Below, in pieces: positions 1 through 12,539 of a stretch of DNA of 64,000 nt. Position 1 is the first letter of the stretch; each line of letters opens with the position of its first letter. Where the stretch lies: assembly GCA_022577435.1 (NCBI GenBank), contig JAKOON010000007.1:10486926-10550925 (forward strand). The letters are read 5' to 3'. This DNA comes from Embiotoca jacksoni. Taxonomy: Eukaryota; Chordata; Actinopteri; Embiotocidae. A program made the position numbers and the translations under genes. The notes under the pieces were generated by a model. The model was not told the DNA's origin. It saw only the letters and a list, made by a program, of their open reading frames with translations, and did no database searches.

Positions 1-134
1 ACTGTGGTGTTCAAATATAAGCACACGAGTTTGACAGACTTTGTAGAGCAAAAATAGAACTTGATCAAATCTACAAATCCATATCCACTGCCTGAGAGTT
101 GTGACACTGTTTTGAATTTTGTTTATTCTTCAGG

Positions 135-138
<4 letters not shown>

Positions 139-204
<66 letters not shown>
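139..204. repeat. (TG)n microsatellite
   Basis: About 28 TG units, ending in a short TATGTGCGCG tail. Simple repeat, directly visible. Confidence 0.98.
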
Positions 205-211
205 CTTTTAT

Positions 212-446
212 TACTCATGTTGTGAGGACATAAAACTGTTTACACTTTTATATTGTAGGGACTTGCCTACCTTTTGGGGACACTAAACCCACACCCATAA
301 CGTAAATTAATACATTTTTAGTCTGAAGACTTGGTTTAAGGTTAGGGGACAGTTTAGTTTCGGTAAGTAGTGGCGACAGGTTGGGGTTGGCATTAGTCTC
401 CAGGAAATTAAGACAAATCAATGTAATGTCCTTTAAGTTTGCTGTT
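212..446. repeat. Degenerate fish dispersed repeat
   Basis: The sequence has the modules TTGTGAGGACAT, TTTTGGGGACACTAAACCC, a GGTTAGGG core and AGTCTCCAGGAAAT, in that order. This arrangement next to a TG microsatellite is familiar from dispersed repeats in teleost genomes. I do not assign a family name. The copy is diverged, with many substitutions. Recognition is from memory of the pattern. Confidence 0.6.
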
Positions 447-2658
447 AGTGAGGATGTCTAAATATACTAGATAGACGATGTCTAAATACTGAATAGAAAT
501 ACGAAAGCCTTAAATCTGATGTGATTTACAATAGTTTTCTATATCTCTGTAGTGGTATGAATATGGTGTGCTGTGCAAAGTATCTGCAACTAAATAAAAG
601 AAAGTTTGTCCGAAGCTGCAACCGCATGAACAGTGAAATAACTGGGCTGACTGACATCGCCTAAAATCAATATCATGATTAATTGTCGCATTTTCCACGG
701 TAACAATGAATTTAATTATTCTTTTTTAAAATACAAAATTGCACTAAAACTATTTTCATAGTTTATTTGCACACCAATAAAAATAAAACTATGGATTTAG
801 ACCCCAAGTAACATTTTAACATCAAACAGATTATAATAAAGAATCACAAGTTTTTTCTTGCTGTATTTATTAGCTTGGTTCTTTCCTGTACTGTGTTTAC
901 TGAAGCCAAAGTGTTTATGATCATCAGCACATGCTAGCTGGTTATTTATCATTAGGCTAAGCTTTGATTTGTTATAGTTATACAAAAGGTAAAGCAGCTC
1001 CAGAGCATTAAGGGCAGGATGACTGCTCGTATGAAATAATTCATCTATCTAACAAACATGAGAGGTGTTGTATAAGATCTTACTCCCAAAGCTTAGATAA
1101 TTTTGTATGCATATATGAAACTCCTGTTGAATATCATCGTCTTTTTTCTTTCTCACATGGAAGTTGCTTTGAAATTTTACAGTACAACTTAACTGAAAGA
1201 GGGTTTTTATTTATGTTACATGGGATTCTTGAAGTATCAACTCTAACCTGCTAAAATGCAGGGCAGTTTTCCATATTTCACATTTGATATTTTCCTTGTG
1301 ATGTAAGAAACCAATTTTCACCCTTTTAGTTACAACGTTTAAAATTTATTTAAAAAAAAAAAGTTATTTCTGCACTTAAATAAAGGAAAGGCACCATTGT
1401 CCTAAAACAAACAAAAGAAAAAGAACCCCAACTCCAACTCATCATTGGTGAGGGGAAACATGCACTTGTTTTATTAATGGACCTAAGGCCTTGCCTGCTA
1501 CTTTCCCCCTCACTGTCTCCCTCCCACAACCTCTTCCTCTTCCTCCCTTACTATTACTTTTATTTGTACATTGTGTGGGTATGCACTGATATAGGATCAG
1601 ATATATCCTATGGAGCTATAGAAATGTGACATGAAAGACAGAAATGGAGTTGGATGTGAAGGAAAGATAGGTCACCTTCGAAAATGGAGCAAAGTCAGCG
1701 TGTACAGAATGAGGATGTTGAAAGAGAGAAGGAGAAGAAGGACATTAAGTAAAAGGAGAAAATGTACACTGAGGGAAATAACAAAAAGGGTCCTCCGAAT
1801 AGTTCTTATTCACATTGAAACAGAGAGACATGATTTTCCACAACTATGTATTAGTCCAACTGATAAAAACTCACTTTTGGCTACTTTTAAATATTAGTAT
1901 TTCTCCCTCCACCTACACCTCAGTTCACAGCAGGTTTGTGAGTATTACTGAAAATCCTTTTGGGAAATGTAGGACCACGAACTGAATAAAATTGAAGTAA
2001 AGTGTAACTAAAAAGATCAATTTTAGGAGTTACACAGATCACCGATTACACTGATTGCGAACTAAATCAGACGTCATGATCTTTTTTTGTTCTAATTTAG
2101 GCTTTCAAAGGCTTTGATTTTGTTTCCCCTAAAGGTAAAGCAGCCACAAATTTGGAATAACTAGAAACAAATCTCTAACAATATCAGAAAACAATGTTAA
2201 ATGCCAAACATAGTAAAAACTTGGGAAACGGAGAAACAAAATTAATTCCACTTTTTACACAAAGAACACATGCTCGGACTCGGTGCTCCTCTCACTTAAA
2301 ATGCGGCAGACAATGTTGTTTCCATGTAGCCTTCAAGAAGCCTTTTAAGGGGTCAGGTCATCCTAAATCTGGCAGTGAGATAGAATTATGCATAATAGAT
2401 AAGACGGGGTATATATCAATTAGGCAGACTCAACTAAAATCCTGCTGCTGCTGGCCATTTGAGATGGAGAAGACTGGAGAGGCTGGGAAGAAAAGAATGG
2501 AAAGAGATAGAGAGGTGAGATTAATTAATTACGTAGGGGTCGACAGATAACGAGAGGGCAATAAAGGAAGGAAGAGTAGGGATATTTAGCGACTGGCAGA
2601 TTGCTACATCCAAAAAATATAAGCAAATAATGATGGTATAAATACATAAAATCTCATA
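447..2658. other. AT-rich stretch without recognised gene
   Basis: Short open frames occur at 1631-1897 and 2194-2550 on the plus strand. Neither has a recognisable motif or domain. The second ends near a donor-like GAGAG/gtgaga at 2515 and follows an ATTAG acceptor-like site at 2420, but its codon use is AT-rich and I do not call it. Short A and T runs only. Confidence 0.5.
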
Positions 2659-2659
2659 A

Positions 2660-2730
2660 ATTGTATTAATTGCCAAAATATTACTTAGGGAAGTAATATT
2701 GTCAGAAAATATTTTGGCAATTAATACAAT
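2660..2730. repeat. Perfect 23-bp inverted repeat (hairpin)
   Basis: Bases 2660-2682 are the exact reverse complement of 2708-2730, both AT-rich and containing TTGCCAAAATATT or its complement. The 25-base middle holds a second small stem (ATTACT at 2680-2685 against AGTAAT at 2692-2697). Directly seen. It could be the whole of a tiny foldback element, paired ends of a MITE, or a chance foldback. No flanking target-site duplication was recognised. Confidence 0.9.
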
Positions 2731-3553
2731 AGGTTTAAGTCAGAGTTGCTGACCTAAACTGGAACAGTTCAGAAAATAACTGAGAATAAAGTGCTGCTGA
2801 TGGAAACGTCTTGTGTATCAGCTGTGTGATTTAAAAAAAAAAAGATGAAAATGATTAAACACTATGCTAGCTTTAATTTGATTGGAGATTTAAAGAAAAA
2901 GCAAATATAATGTGGTAGAAAAATCTGTAAGTATATCAAAGGTGTACTGCTTTTTGACACAAGTGTGTTTGTAATCATACATATATAACGCCATCATGTG
3001 TTGCAGAGATGTTTTCTAAGGTGAGGTGACCCGGGACAGAAGTTTACATGGACACTGAAATACATGAAGTGAACATGGAAACTATACTAGAGGTGTGAAG
3101 TGAGCTCCAGCAGCAAGAATCCAGTTTGCTTTTGAGGCATTTGGCACCCCTGCTAACAGTCTCAGTTTTCTGCTCCAGTTCTCACATGTCGCTTATACGA
3201 CTGTGAAGCTCCCATAACCTCTCCATGGTGTGAAAAACAAAGATGTAGCAGTCTTTTTTTCTATCTGTCTGTGTCTGCCCCTGAAAGAACTCAACAGCTT
3301 GCTCTGAACATTTCAGTTTCATTTCCACTCGCTTCCCTCTAGCTGACAGATGTTGGAATACCATCACTACTGAGCACGATATAGCGTGACAATTATAAGC
3401 TGTTAACAGCCCACCTGTTAGTCCTGAGCGTGATTTGTGCATTTTTCAAACTGAATCAAGAAAAGCAAACACAACAATTAACCAACGCTACGACCAAATG
3501 GCACCCTGAAGTCCTTACAAACTACTTTTGGTAGTTATTGAAAAAAAGAAAGG

Positions 3554-3555
<2 letters not shown>
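2731..3555. other. No recognised feature
   Basis: AT-rich. An 86-codon frame at 3182-3442 on the minus strand has no recognisable motif and no paired splice sites, and I treat it as chance. Confidence 0.4.
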
Positions 3556-3591
<36 letters not shown>

Positions 3592-3600
3592 GGGGGGGGG
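3556..3600. repeat. (GT)n followed by a G run
   Basis: About 16 GT units run directly into 12 or more G residues. Such junctions are prone to length error. Confidence 0.97.
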
Positions 3601-4054
3601 TCCTTTTAGACTTTCAGAATATGTTTTGAAAGTGTGGGCTTTTCTAGAGGTCAGAGAAATGTATTATGTATTTGCAGTAAACGCTGAGATCAGCTGAACC
3701 CCACCATGAAATACTTCCTTCCCTTTAGGAAGCCTTAAATAAATAATTTAATATATGGATGTAGCCTTACAGCCCTCTTAATGATCAATAACTCAGTAGT
3801 TTAGAACAGTGAAACAACAAATGCTGAATTAATCCTATAAAATCTTATTTAAAATTTTTGGTCCCCAGATTTGGTGAGTAACAGAGAGAACTAGAAGTAC
3901 TAACTTGTGTTTGTACGCCTCCGTTAGCCGGTCAAGTTGCAGTTTACATCCATATCTGTCCAGACTCTTATCATTTATGTTGTGAAGACTTTGAAGGAAT
4001 CCTAATATGTGTTCAAATGTTCAGACAATACAGCTGAATAACAGTAGTCAATGC
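3601..4054. other. No recognised feature
   Basis: AT-rich sequence, with no convincing open frame and no repeat recognised. Confidence 0.4.
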
Positions 4055-4465
4055 TTCAAATATGGATGTTGCTACAAACTCGTTGCTTTATACACATCAT
4101 CAGCCCGACAACACAGAAGATCTATACAATCATTGATTTTTATCAAATCATTGATTGAGTTATGGCCACAAATGTGTTTTGTGAGGTCACAGTGATCTTT
4201 GACCGTTGACCCCCAAAATCAAATCAGTTCATCCAAGTGAACGTTTGTGCCAAGTTTGAAGAAATTCCCTCTCGGCAATCCTGAGATAAATTGGAGAGGA
4301 TGGCATGGACAGATTGGAGGGAGGGACATGAGGTCACAGTGACCTTGACCTTTGACCTCCAACATCTATTCCCTTCATCCTTTGGACCAAGTGAGCGTTT
4401 GTGCAAAGTTTGAAAAAAATCCTTCAAGGTGTTCCTGGGATATTGCATTAATGAAAACTGGACAG
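4055..4465. repeat. Fish dispersed repeat with TGACCT half-sites (copy 1)
   Basis: It shares an ordered set of blocks with 21770-22385: GATCTATACAATCA, then TTATGGCCACAAATGTGTT, GTGAGGTCACA, GTGAACGTTTGTGCCAAGTTTGAAG and CCTGAGATA-type blocks. The dense cluster at 4340-4358 reads TGACCTTGACCTTTGACCT, which is three TGACCT half-sites spaced by 0 and 1 base. This repeat type is common in fish genomes; the family name is not assigned. It does not code. Confidence 0.8.
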
Positions 4466-5839
4466 AGATTAAGGATACAAATTATAATATATATTGATAA
4501 ATATAAAGGAAGAAAATGGAGATAGTAAACCTCTGTTACAAATGCAAACCGAACAGAAGGAAATCTAGGTTACTTGCTCAGGAAAAAGGTGGATTGGTAT
4601 TTGTGCATGTGTTTGCGGGAGTCTGTTCCTATACAGATTTGCATGCTATGGTCACGATGCAGCATACATGTTTATAATATAGATGAAACTCAAGAAATCA
4701 TTGGAGGTAAACAAAGCAGCTTTTCAATGTCTGATGTGGATATTATTGAGTATGCCTGTTGGATGTGTGAAAACAATGTGAGATAACACTATAATCCAGC
4801 AGCTCTGTACCAGCGTCTACATTGGTAAAGCTCTGTATCATTTACCCTGACCAAAAGAATACAGCCAAAACCGATTACACTCACATGTGCTTTCTTGTCA
4901 TTAGTTATTGTTATTAGATTTCCTTGGTACTTAAAATGTAGGTTTGGCCAGCAGAAGTTTCAGACATTTACAAGATGCCTGAAACTTAAGACATTGAAAA
5001 TCCTCACTTTACAGTCGCCCTTCATAACACTCAGGTAGCTACATCTGTATGGACATCTGGCAAAATATCAGCTTGTTTAAGTGACATTTCTCCACAGCCA
5101 AAGACTCAAGAGATTGCATTTTACAGCCTGTAAATCTAATAATTCAAATAATTTAAGAGAAGGACACCAGGAGATTCATGGTCTGCCTACCTGTCCACCA
5201 GTCCATCCATCATTCTAACCATGAATTATCTCCCTCAGCTCAGCTTGTCTCACTGTGTCTATCTCTCTAAAGGCACACACCACTGAGATGCTGATGACTC
5301 CTCCTGGGGTACAACTTACCCATGGGGAGATCTGAACCCCGGGAAACCTTGTTTCGCCACACAGAATTTAAGGATTCTGAGTTAAGAAATGGAGCTGTCA
5401 TGAAGGGCTGTTACTATGGAAACTGCTCCTCAGCAAAAAAAAAAAAAAAAAAAATTATGTCATAAAGAAAGCTTCTTTCCAGCTGCTGCACCAAAGAAGT
5501 TCTACACCATATCATCAGATCCTGTCCTGTTAGGCTTCATGACATGATTTCTCCCTTCAGGACCCAGAGTTTGATTACAACAGGTTGGAAACATGCCAAA
5601 GGACCACATTAGGCCTGATAACTGTTTCATTGAGGTAAACTATCATTTATCTGTAACAGAATTACAATTTAGCTACATGTAACACCTGCATATATTAGCA
5701 GATAGCTCGTACCAGAGACTAAATTCTGAGAAGTTACTAACTAGGAACTTTAAAATAAAAGACCACAGACCAAATAGTATGTAGATTTACCGGCTTATTT
5801 ACGAAGAAAAATAGAAAATTAAAACGGCAAGCAGTGGTA
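4466..5839. other. Intergenic/intronic stretch with one weak splice-flanked block
   Basis: Mostly AT-rich with an A20 run at 5435-5454. On the minus strand, 5320-5375 (56 nt) is bounded by a good acceptor (TTTCTTAACTCAG) and a good donor (CATGG/gtaagt) and is open in two frames. Too short to call alone. A 70-codon plus-strand frame at 4574-4786 has no recognisable motif. Confidence 0.3.
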
Positions 5840-5869
5840 TGCGGGCCCTCGCAGCCTCATGTTGGGGAT

Positions 5870-6155
5870 CCAGCGAGTCGGGTCCGCCGGCTCCCCGACG
5901 TGCAGCAGGCGAGGGTCGGCATATTCCTGCTTGCAGTTTTATTTTTTTTCTCGATCTTGTTACTTATTCTTTAAAAAAAAAAAAAAAAAAGGCTTTTTTT
6001 GGCGGCTTTCAAAAACTCAGTTTCACGAGTTCAAAAACTCGTAAAACTTGGTGCCTGACGCAAGTTTCATGAGGTTTGGAGCATCGTTTGACCTTAAACA
6101 TCAACTTCCTGTGTCACGGCGAAACATCAAACTTAGCCGCATCGCCTTCGCTATA
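5870..6155. repeat. Left part of an old fish interspersed repeat
   Basis: Contains TTTCATGAGGTTTGGAGCAT, then a block with ACTTCCTGT, CACGGCGAAACATCAAAC and GCCGCATCGCCTTCGC. These blocks occur in this order in a widespread teleost interspersed repeat. An A18 run lies at 5973-5990. The copy stops abruptly at about 6155, where an AT-rich repeat begins. What looks like the other part of the same family resumes near 7313. Confidence 0.5.
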
Positions 6156-6156
6156 C

Positions 6157-6230
6157 AATATACTATATACTATATACTGTATATTCTATACTATATACAC
6201 TATACAATATACTATATACTCTATACAAAA
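6157..6230. repeat. AT-rich TATAC-type tandem repeat
   Basis: Irregular iteration of ATATACTATATAC and similar units. Directly visible, imperfect. Confidence 0.85.
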
Positions 6231-6235
6231 ATGAA

Positions 6236-7312
6236 TTTTGGGTCACTTTTTGGACGACATGCTATAGTATGACTTTTTAAAAAAAATATTTTGGACAACA
6301 TACTTTGGATATTTTGGATGACTTTTCATGACTTCTTGGAGTATGACCTTTTTCTGAACTGACATCCATGCATCAAGTGACTTCTCACTGAGGTATCTGC
6401 TCTGTGTCATACTATATCATGTCCGAAATATGAAAAAAAAAAGAGTCACTTTTGGACTTTGTTTTGTATTGTTGTTGACCTTTGGTTTGGTATTAGTATG
6501 ACTGCACGTACAAACCCAAAACTGTGTAGCTTACCCTTAGAGGGACTCACCTTAGGAAGTCTTACCCTTTGTGGACCACATGGCTTACCCTTAGAGGGAT
6601 TTGCCCTCAGTAAACCATGAACCTTGTGTGTTACTTCGGCAGGTAAACCATGAAACATGTGGGTTGCCTCGGCAGGGCTCGAACCCATGTCTTCATGAGG
6701 TTGTTTCCAGGTTGGAGTCCGTGTTGTAAACTATCTTTGGCACCGGAGGCTGAATTGCTGCAGGAGAAAGTGGTTCACGGAGTTCGCTCAGAGCTTCCAA
6801 CGACTCAACCAACAGTCTGGTTAACTCAACAGGTAAAAGATTCTACTTCACCAAGGTTTCTATTAATGGTTCAGATTCCACCTTTGCCTGTTGATGGTGA
6901 TTCAATTTTTAGTGAAGTTGAAATGTTTGACGAAATTGAAAAAGTTTTGCATCCACTACACATTACAGGAAGATATTTAATAACACTGCAGACCCCCTTG
7001 AAAACATGTATATCTACTATCCAAAGAATGTCTGCGGCAATTTTGGTCGCATTTGAATGAATATTTGTGGATGATGGAGTTATAGGTTGCAGTAAACCAA
7101 AGATTTGTCACAATGCTGTCTGACTCCTGGGAAGATTGGTGGTGCAGTGGTTAGCTATGCTGCCTCTCAGCCAGAAGGTTTGGGGTTTAAGTCCCCCCCT
7201 TTGTAATGACTTAAAAAAAAAATAATAAATCATGAGTCATTTTTGACTTTGAAAATGCCGGTCATTTTTTGAACAACATGCCATAGCATGAGTTTTGGGC
7301 CACTTTTTGGCC
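6236..7312. mobile_element. Insertion block bounded by matching ACATGCTATAGTATGA modules
   Basis: The module GGTCACTTTTTGGACGACATGCTATAGTATGA near 6240-6271 recurs in diverged form at 7260-7309 in the same orientation. Between them lie short internal duplications: GCTTACCCTTAGAGGGA at 6529-6545 and 6583-6599, and a roughly 33-bp duplication around TAAACCATGAA at 6612-6676. A 136-codon plus-strand frame at 6650-7060 has no recognised motif. The block interrupts an older repeat, so I infer a later insertion. The element class is unknown. Confidence 0.4.
7131..7230 (+). mobile_element. tRNA-derived SINE head with A-rich tail
   Basis: A pol III A-box-like TGGTGCAGTGG at 7140-7150 and a B-box-like GGTTTAAGTCC at 7184-7194 sit about 44 bases apart, followed by a C run and an A-rich tail at 7212-7230. 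The head has the same architecture as the SINE at 34.5-34.8 kb, whose B box is better preserved. There is no acceptor-stem pairing and the B box is degenerate, so it is not a functional tRNA gene. Confidence 0.7.
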
Positions 7313-7770
7313 GCCCTGCCACGGGCACACCGATCGACGAAAACAAATTATTTTGATAACTTTTAATTCCAAACATGTTAAGAGGGCACAGACAAAATTT
7401 CAAGTCGGTCAGACAAAATTTGTAGGAGGAGTTCGTTAAAGTACAACGTGCGAATCGCCAAAAATGGCGACTAAATTAAAAATGGCGGACTTCCTGTTGA
7501 GTTGACGTAATGGTACTTTGGAAATTTTTTGTGCATCTAGGTGTGATAAACATGTCCACCGGGGCATCTGTGTAGGGGGTGCAAGCGAGCCATTCGCGAC
7601 TCCACTAAAATATGAAATTTTTCACCGGGAGAGATTTTTGTACCGGCTGTAATGAGTTTTTGAATATGATAAAGCCTCCAAAAACGCATTTAAACTTTCA
7701 GGATAAAAATAATAATATTTTTATGAATAAAAATAGGGCTTCCGTACCTTCGGTGCTCGTGCCCTAACTA
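7313..7770. repeat. Right part of an old fish interspersed repeat
   Basis: Contains AAAATGGCGGACTTCCTGTTG and ends with the characteristic CCTTCGGTGCTCGTGCCCTAA. This terminal block is familiar from very abundant teleost repeats. With 5870-6155 it may form one copy split by the intervening insertion. Family name not assigned. Confidence 0.6.
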
Positions 7771-8987
7771 TGGACAGAAGTTGGTACCAAAATTCACATG
7801 GCACATACATGAAATGTGCATACAAGTTTACCCATTAAAGGAGCAGTACCAAAAGTTAAACAGCATGAACATAATGGCTGTTAATCTCTATTCTCCTAAT
7901 ATGTTGTGGTATTTACTTTTCTAGATTACATTTTATTTACATTTATTAAAGGTAATTTGATCTGGGTTACATACATATCTGGTATGTACTGATATTTCTA
8001 GTTTTGGTCATGCCGCTCAAAAGTACAGAACAACACAGATCGGCCATGAGATGTAGTGCTGCCTCAGTTGATTGCTATGTTTGGCCTATGATACAATAAA
8101 TACTGTACATCAACTTTAGAAAACAAGTACATTAAGTGAGAAAGCAAGTTAACCTTGTGCATGACTGTTTCAGTCATGCATACAACTGTTAGACTTTTTT
8201 TCTTTGGTATTTTTTCAGTTAAAGGAGTCAGTTCTTTATTACACATGAAAACTTGTGTAAAACTGCAAGTGTTGAAGCTCTTTTAAGCAGAATCAGTACA
8301 AAGACAATATGTGAGGAAGCTTAATAGACTTAGTTAAATGATCAGTGTTCTACAGTAGGGACTGAATTTAATAACAACTTTCAGCATGGTTTGCATTATA
8401 TTCAATATTGTGTAAAGGGACAACCATGATTTAATCTAACGTGTTGAAGACACACAGGAAGTTTCAAATGAAAGGGTTTTTCAAACTGCAAAAAAAGAGG
8501 CTCCAGAGAATTTGAACTCTCAAATAATGTGTGAAGACAGCAAATATGTTTGTTCCCTTGAAAAATAATTGAATTAAATACATTGAATGAACCCACTGAG
8601 CCCATTTGTGTAGTTAAACTGAGAAGATGATTGAAGGGGACCTGAGCTATTTAGCCTCCCAACCACTTATCTGAATGAGCAATAGAACTCTTTGCCTTAA
8701 AGTTGTATCAACACAATGAAAACCTTGGCTTTATAAACTACTTTAGGATAAAAATGTTTCACAGTTATATCAGATATAATGCTGCATTAGGTATGCCCTG
8801 ATGCAGGATGCAGTATACATAATTGACTGTAAATTCCTGCCTGTGAATACAAATTATAATTTTCTTTATTATTTATGTATAAATTAATGCAAAGCACTGT
8901 ATATGGATGTAAACTTCTAAGGCTATTACACTGTGTCCATATAGAAGACACAGCATGAGCATGAGCAACAGCAGCAGCTCTGGTACT

Positions 8988-9023
<36 letters not shown>

Positions 9024-10127
9024 CTGCATTGGAGTAATTCAGTTGCAATATTGAGCTGTGGGTCACTTTCATTCTGGAATCGCTCCGAAAAAAAAATCAA
9101 TGTAGTTATACATGGAAAAAGCAGAAAAATAGACACAAAATAAGTAACATTTACACGGCGTTTACACAGACTCACTTTGCAGGACGCACACACACACTGT
9201 AACACAAAAGTCACTTTATAAAGCATTGTGTGAACAAAGACAAAAGGACTGCATGAAGTAATTTTTCGTTCCAATTTATAAGATAAAGAGCAGCCCAGCT
9301 GCTCACATGGTTTTCTATTCACATTCTTCAACCTTTCTCTTTGGTCCTTAGCCTCCCTCACTCCTTTGTCTCTTTTCCTCTCCCCATCCATTATTCTCTC
9401 TGCAGTGGGCAAAGAGAATGGCAGTACAATATGTGGAGCACAAGATTAAAAGAATTTTACTGAAATATCTCAGTGAGCCAATAACACTTGTGAGCAACAA
9501 ACAAACTCTTTATGCGCTGTGGTGGTGTTGAGTGGGGTGTGATGCTTTTCAGCAGAAATGGATTAGTGATTGTAAAAGGTATGAAACTAGTGATTATCTG
9601 GGGTCGGGCTCGTCTCTTTAGCGACAATATCATCTTGTTGTCAATTGTGACAAACTCTTGCAGATATCAATGGCACCTGTACAATCAGACGTTTCAGTGT
9701 CATTAAATGGAACTAAAGAATGGAAGAGTAAATGTCAGAAAAATCAATGTTCCTCTTAGCTTTATCTATCCTATTCCAGCTGAACAGGCACCAACAGCAC
9801 CTCTGATATTTTAAACTTATAATGATAGATGTAAATTCAATCAACTCAACTTCTGGTCCAGTGAAAGGGGGCTAATGTGGTGGAAGGAATGATAGTAAGT
9901 GACAGATTTATTCATCTGTAGTCTGGTTCATGCGTCTGCGAGAAACACGGTGAAGAAAGAGGAACTATTCAAGTCTGAATAAAAGATTATTTTTCTCCAT
10001 TTCTTCAGCAAATAGGACAGACAAAGCTATGTGTGGATCTGCCTGTGCAGTAAATGTGTTGATTTCATGAAATGTGAAATGCTCTCTGACTCTGTCTGAG
10101 AAGATCATATTACACGTCACATATTTG
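7771..10127. other. AT-rich stretch; T32 run
   Basis: A T32 homopolymer lies at 8990-9021. Short frames on both strands around 8955-9412 are created by it or are chance. No exon-like or repeat-like block recognised elsewhere. Confidence 0.5.
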
Positions 10128-10650
10128 TTGTCAGGATCTCCACCTGTCCCTGTGTGTTTTCCCCTCATGTTTCCCCCGATCACCTTTCCCCTCATGTTTC
10201 CTGTATCTTCCCCTGTTTGTCTTTGTCTGTCATGTGCTCTGTGTTTTTGTCTGTGTTTGGAGAGTGTGGATTCATGCACTGCCCGCCTCCAGACACGGTC
10301 AACGGAGACCACCCGCCCGCCTGTCGCCTGTGCGACCCCGCCTGGATCCAGGCTACTCAGACCATCCAGCCTGCCTCAGCTCCGGTCACCGGCCTGTTCC
10401 TCCTCCGGCCTGAACTACTCCGGTGAGGACAACGACGACACTTTCCCCCTCCGGACTCTTCCGACCCTGGGAGGAGCCCGGGTCGGTAGTGACCGTTTAT
10501 TGGCTTTTTGCCTGGACTTGGTTCTGTGCTCACGCACGATTCCCCTGTTCGGTGTCTCAAAAAACGCTCTTTATCTCCAGTCACCTGCTGTGTGTGTGCT
10601 GTATTTGGGTCTGTTATCTTGCCACCATATAGCATTTGTAACCTTTTTTT
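10128..10650 (+). mobile_element. GC-rich retroelement-like block
   Basis: A pyrimidine-rich lead (repeated TTTCCCCTCATGTTTCC at about 10158-10201) runs into a CpG-rich segment (10260-10500) and ends near GTGCTGTATTTGGGTCTG. This ending resembles the 3' part of fish LTR-type retroelements where a TTTGGGTC block precedes the terminus. Overlapping frames on both strands, including 210 codons at 10074-10706, have no reverse transcriptase, integrase or gag motif. The base composition differs sharply from both flanks. The family assignment is an inference from pattern memory. Confidence 0.4.
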
Positions 10651-11609
10651 TATTTTTTATTTTATATTATTTTTTCCAAAAATATCAGACAAGTCTTGTA
10701 TCCTAATAATGTCTTGTTCATTTTTCAATTCGCTTTCTTATACTTACAAATTATACTTACGAATGCCAAGATGCAGTTGTAGATGTTTAAATTTCTGGAT
10801 TTTGTTTCAGCATGTTGATACAAGATGAGAAAATTGATTTACTGGTAACAAAGTGCACAACATGGATAAACAATCTGTTGTAAATAGTTAACATGGTCAC
10901 TGCTACTAATTTGCTTAATTTTACACCTCTGGAAATAGTGGAGATATTACTGAATGCTTTGCTCTGGGAGCAGCGATTACTGCCGTTTCACTCATGGATT
11001 AGTCTCAGTTATTTTTTGATTGGTGCAAACCCTCAAATATATAAAATTCTTAAATTCTACCTGTGAAAACAGGAGCACTATATTACCTGTGCTTAGACAT
11101 TTTTTACACAAGTAAGCAGTCTCTCTTAATTGTACCTAAGCTGACAGAAAGAGCGGACTGGAAAGAAAAGGACTAGAAATTGCCATTTAGCCATTTATGG
11201 AAAATCTTACTACAGTGTGCTATATTAAAAAAAATTAGTGTGAAAATGCATTTTCCTTTTTTCTCCCACACAATGAAAGCTAATAAGACAAATTGCTCAG
11301 TGTGTGTGTGTGTGTTTGTGTCTCATGAATCATATTTTTGTTGTCTCCAGGTTTTTCCATAATTAAGGTTTTTGTGTTCTTTGAATAGAAAAAAAAACAT
11401 GTAATTTTTGGTTTTATTATCAAAAAGGCCTTTAGGAATTAACTGCAATCAAGTGAAATACACAATGTACACACAGACTGAAGTAATGTCAAAGTTTTCA
11501 AAGTTGAAAATTACAACAAAACAGTCAAATGAAAAGTGAAAAAAAAAAAAAAATCTGCACTCAAAATGAGCTTTTATTTGGAAATACAGTTGTATTACAC
11601 GTCCTATAA
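10651..11609. other. No recognised feature
   Basis: AT-rich, with A and T runs and a short (TG)n at 11300-11316. Confidence 0.4.
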
Positions 11610-11960
11610 CAGAGGTTCTAAAACTTTTCAAGTCATGTACCACTGTACCAAACCACAATTCCCAAGTACCACTTCCCACTGCATATACATTTCACCGATT
11701 TAACCACGCAAGAGCCTCAGAAAGGCTAAATAACAATAACACAATATACTATTTCAGAATCAAATGATACATTTAGGCAACATCTCTTACTGAATGTTGC
11801 ACTTCCCAGCAGCTCAACTGCCAACTCCTCTTCAGCATCAAAAGGTTTGTCTGAACTGTCAGGTCTGATGTTGTCACTAGTTTCTGGGACCTTCAAAATT
11901 CCACTCAGTTTGCTTTCTAAAATCATCGACTGAGGAGCCTGAATCCGACTGAATCTGTGC
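11610..11960. mobile_element. hAT-like nonautonomous element remnant
   Basis: Starts with CAGAGGTTCTAAAACTTTTC followed by GTCATGTACCACTGTACC. This is the typical start of hAT-type MITEs in fish and other vertebrates. The interior is degenerate; a 66-codon minus-strand frame at 11726-11926 has no recognisable transposase motif. The right terminus was not identified. Confidence 0.5.
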
Positions 11961-12539
11961 TATGCTAACCTTGGCATTATGCTATGTTAGACGTGACGCT
12001 GCCCTACATGGCTAAGCACAGGTAACATGTATTCCTTTTCAGGTGACAAAACGCCCTACTTTGTATTTACATCACAAACGGTGTCTTTAATGTTTATCAT
12101 TGTGGATATATTATTAAATATCACCTCCAGCTAAACAATTCAGATTTTGCTGATTTAAAGGAATAGACATTAAAATTTTAAATGAAAAAGGAAGGAGCAT
12201 TTTAAGAAATATGGTAATAGATTTTATTTGCTGAGACACTAGGCTCAGCTTGCAGGGAAAAAAAAAAAGGCAATAGATGTTCCAAAAAACATATTTTCTG
12301 CATTTTTCTACTTTATGTTCCTTTTGAAAATAGGCAAATATTTAAGTAAGATATTTGTATGTCAATGAGAAAGTTAAGAAAAAGACCACTTACAAAACTA
12401 AAAACCAAAAGAATATGTCAGCGTACAGCCTAGTAGATGATTAAGCAATTATGCTAAACAGATAGAACACAATATGTTATGTTTAACCAAAATCATTAAC
12501 AGAAAGACAGCTGGGCTGGGGCAATGAAACTTGGTTAGG
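11961..12539. other. No recognised feature
   Basis: AT-rich; a short A run at 12260. No open frame of note. Confidence 0.4.

Noticed and set aside
330..360. Telomere-like GGTTAGGG
   Set aside because: Single short word inside a dispersed fish repeat, not a tandem telomeric array.
7131..7200. tRNA gene
   Set aside because: A and B boxes are present but degenerate, there is no acceptor-stem pairing, and an A-rich tail follows: SINE head.
10074..10706. 210-codon plus-strand frame
   Set aside because: Lies in a CpG-rich, pyrimidine-rich retroelement-like block that is open on both strands; no domain recognised.
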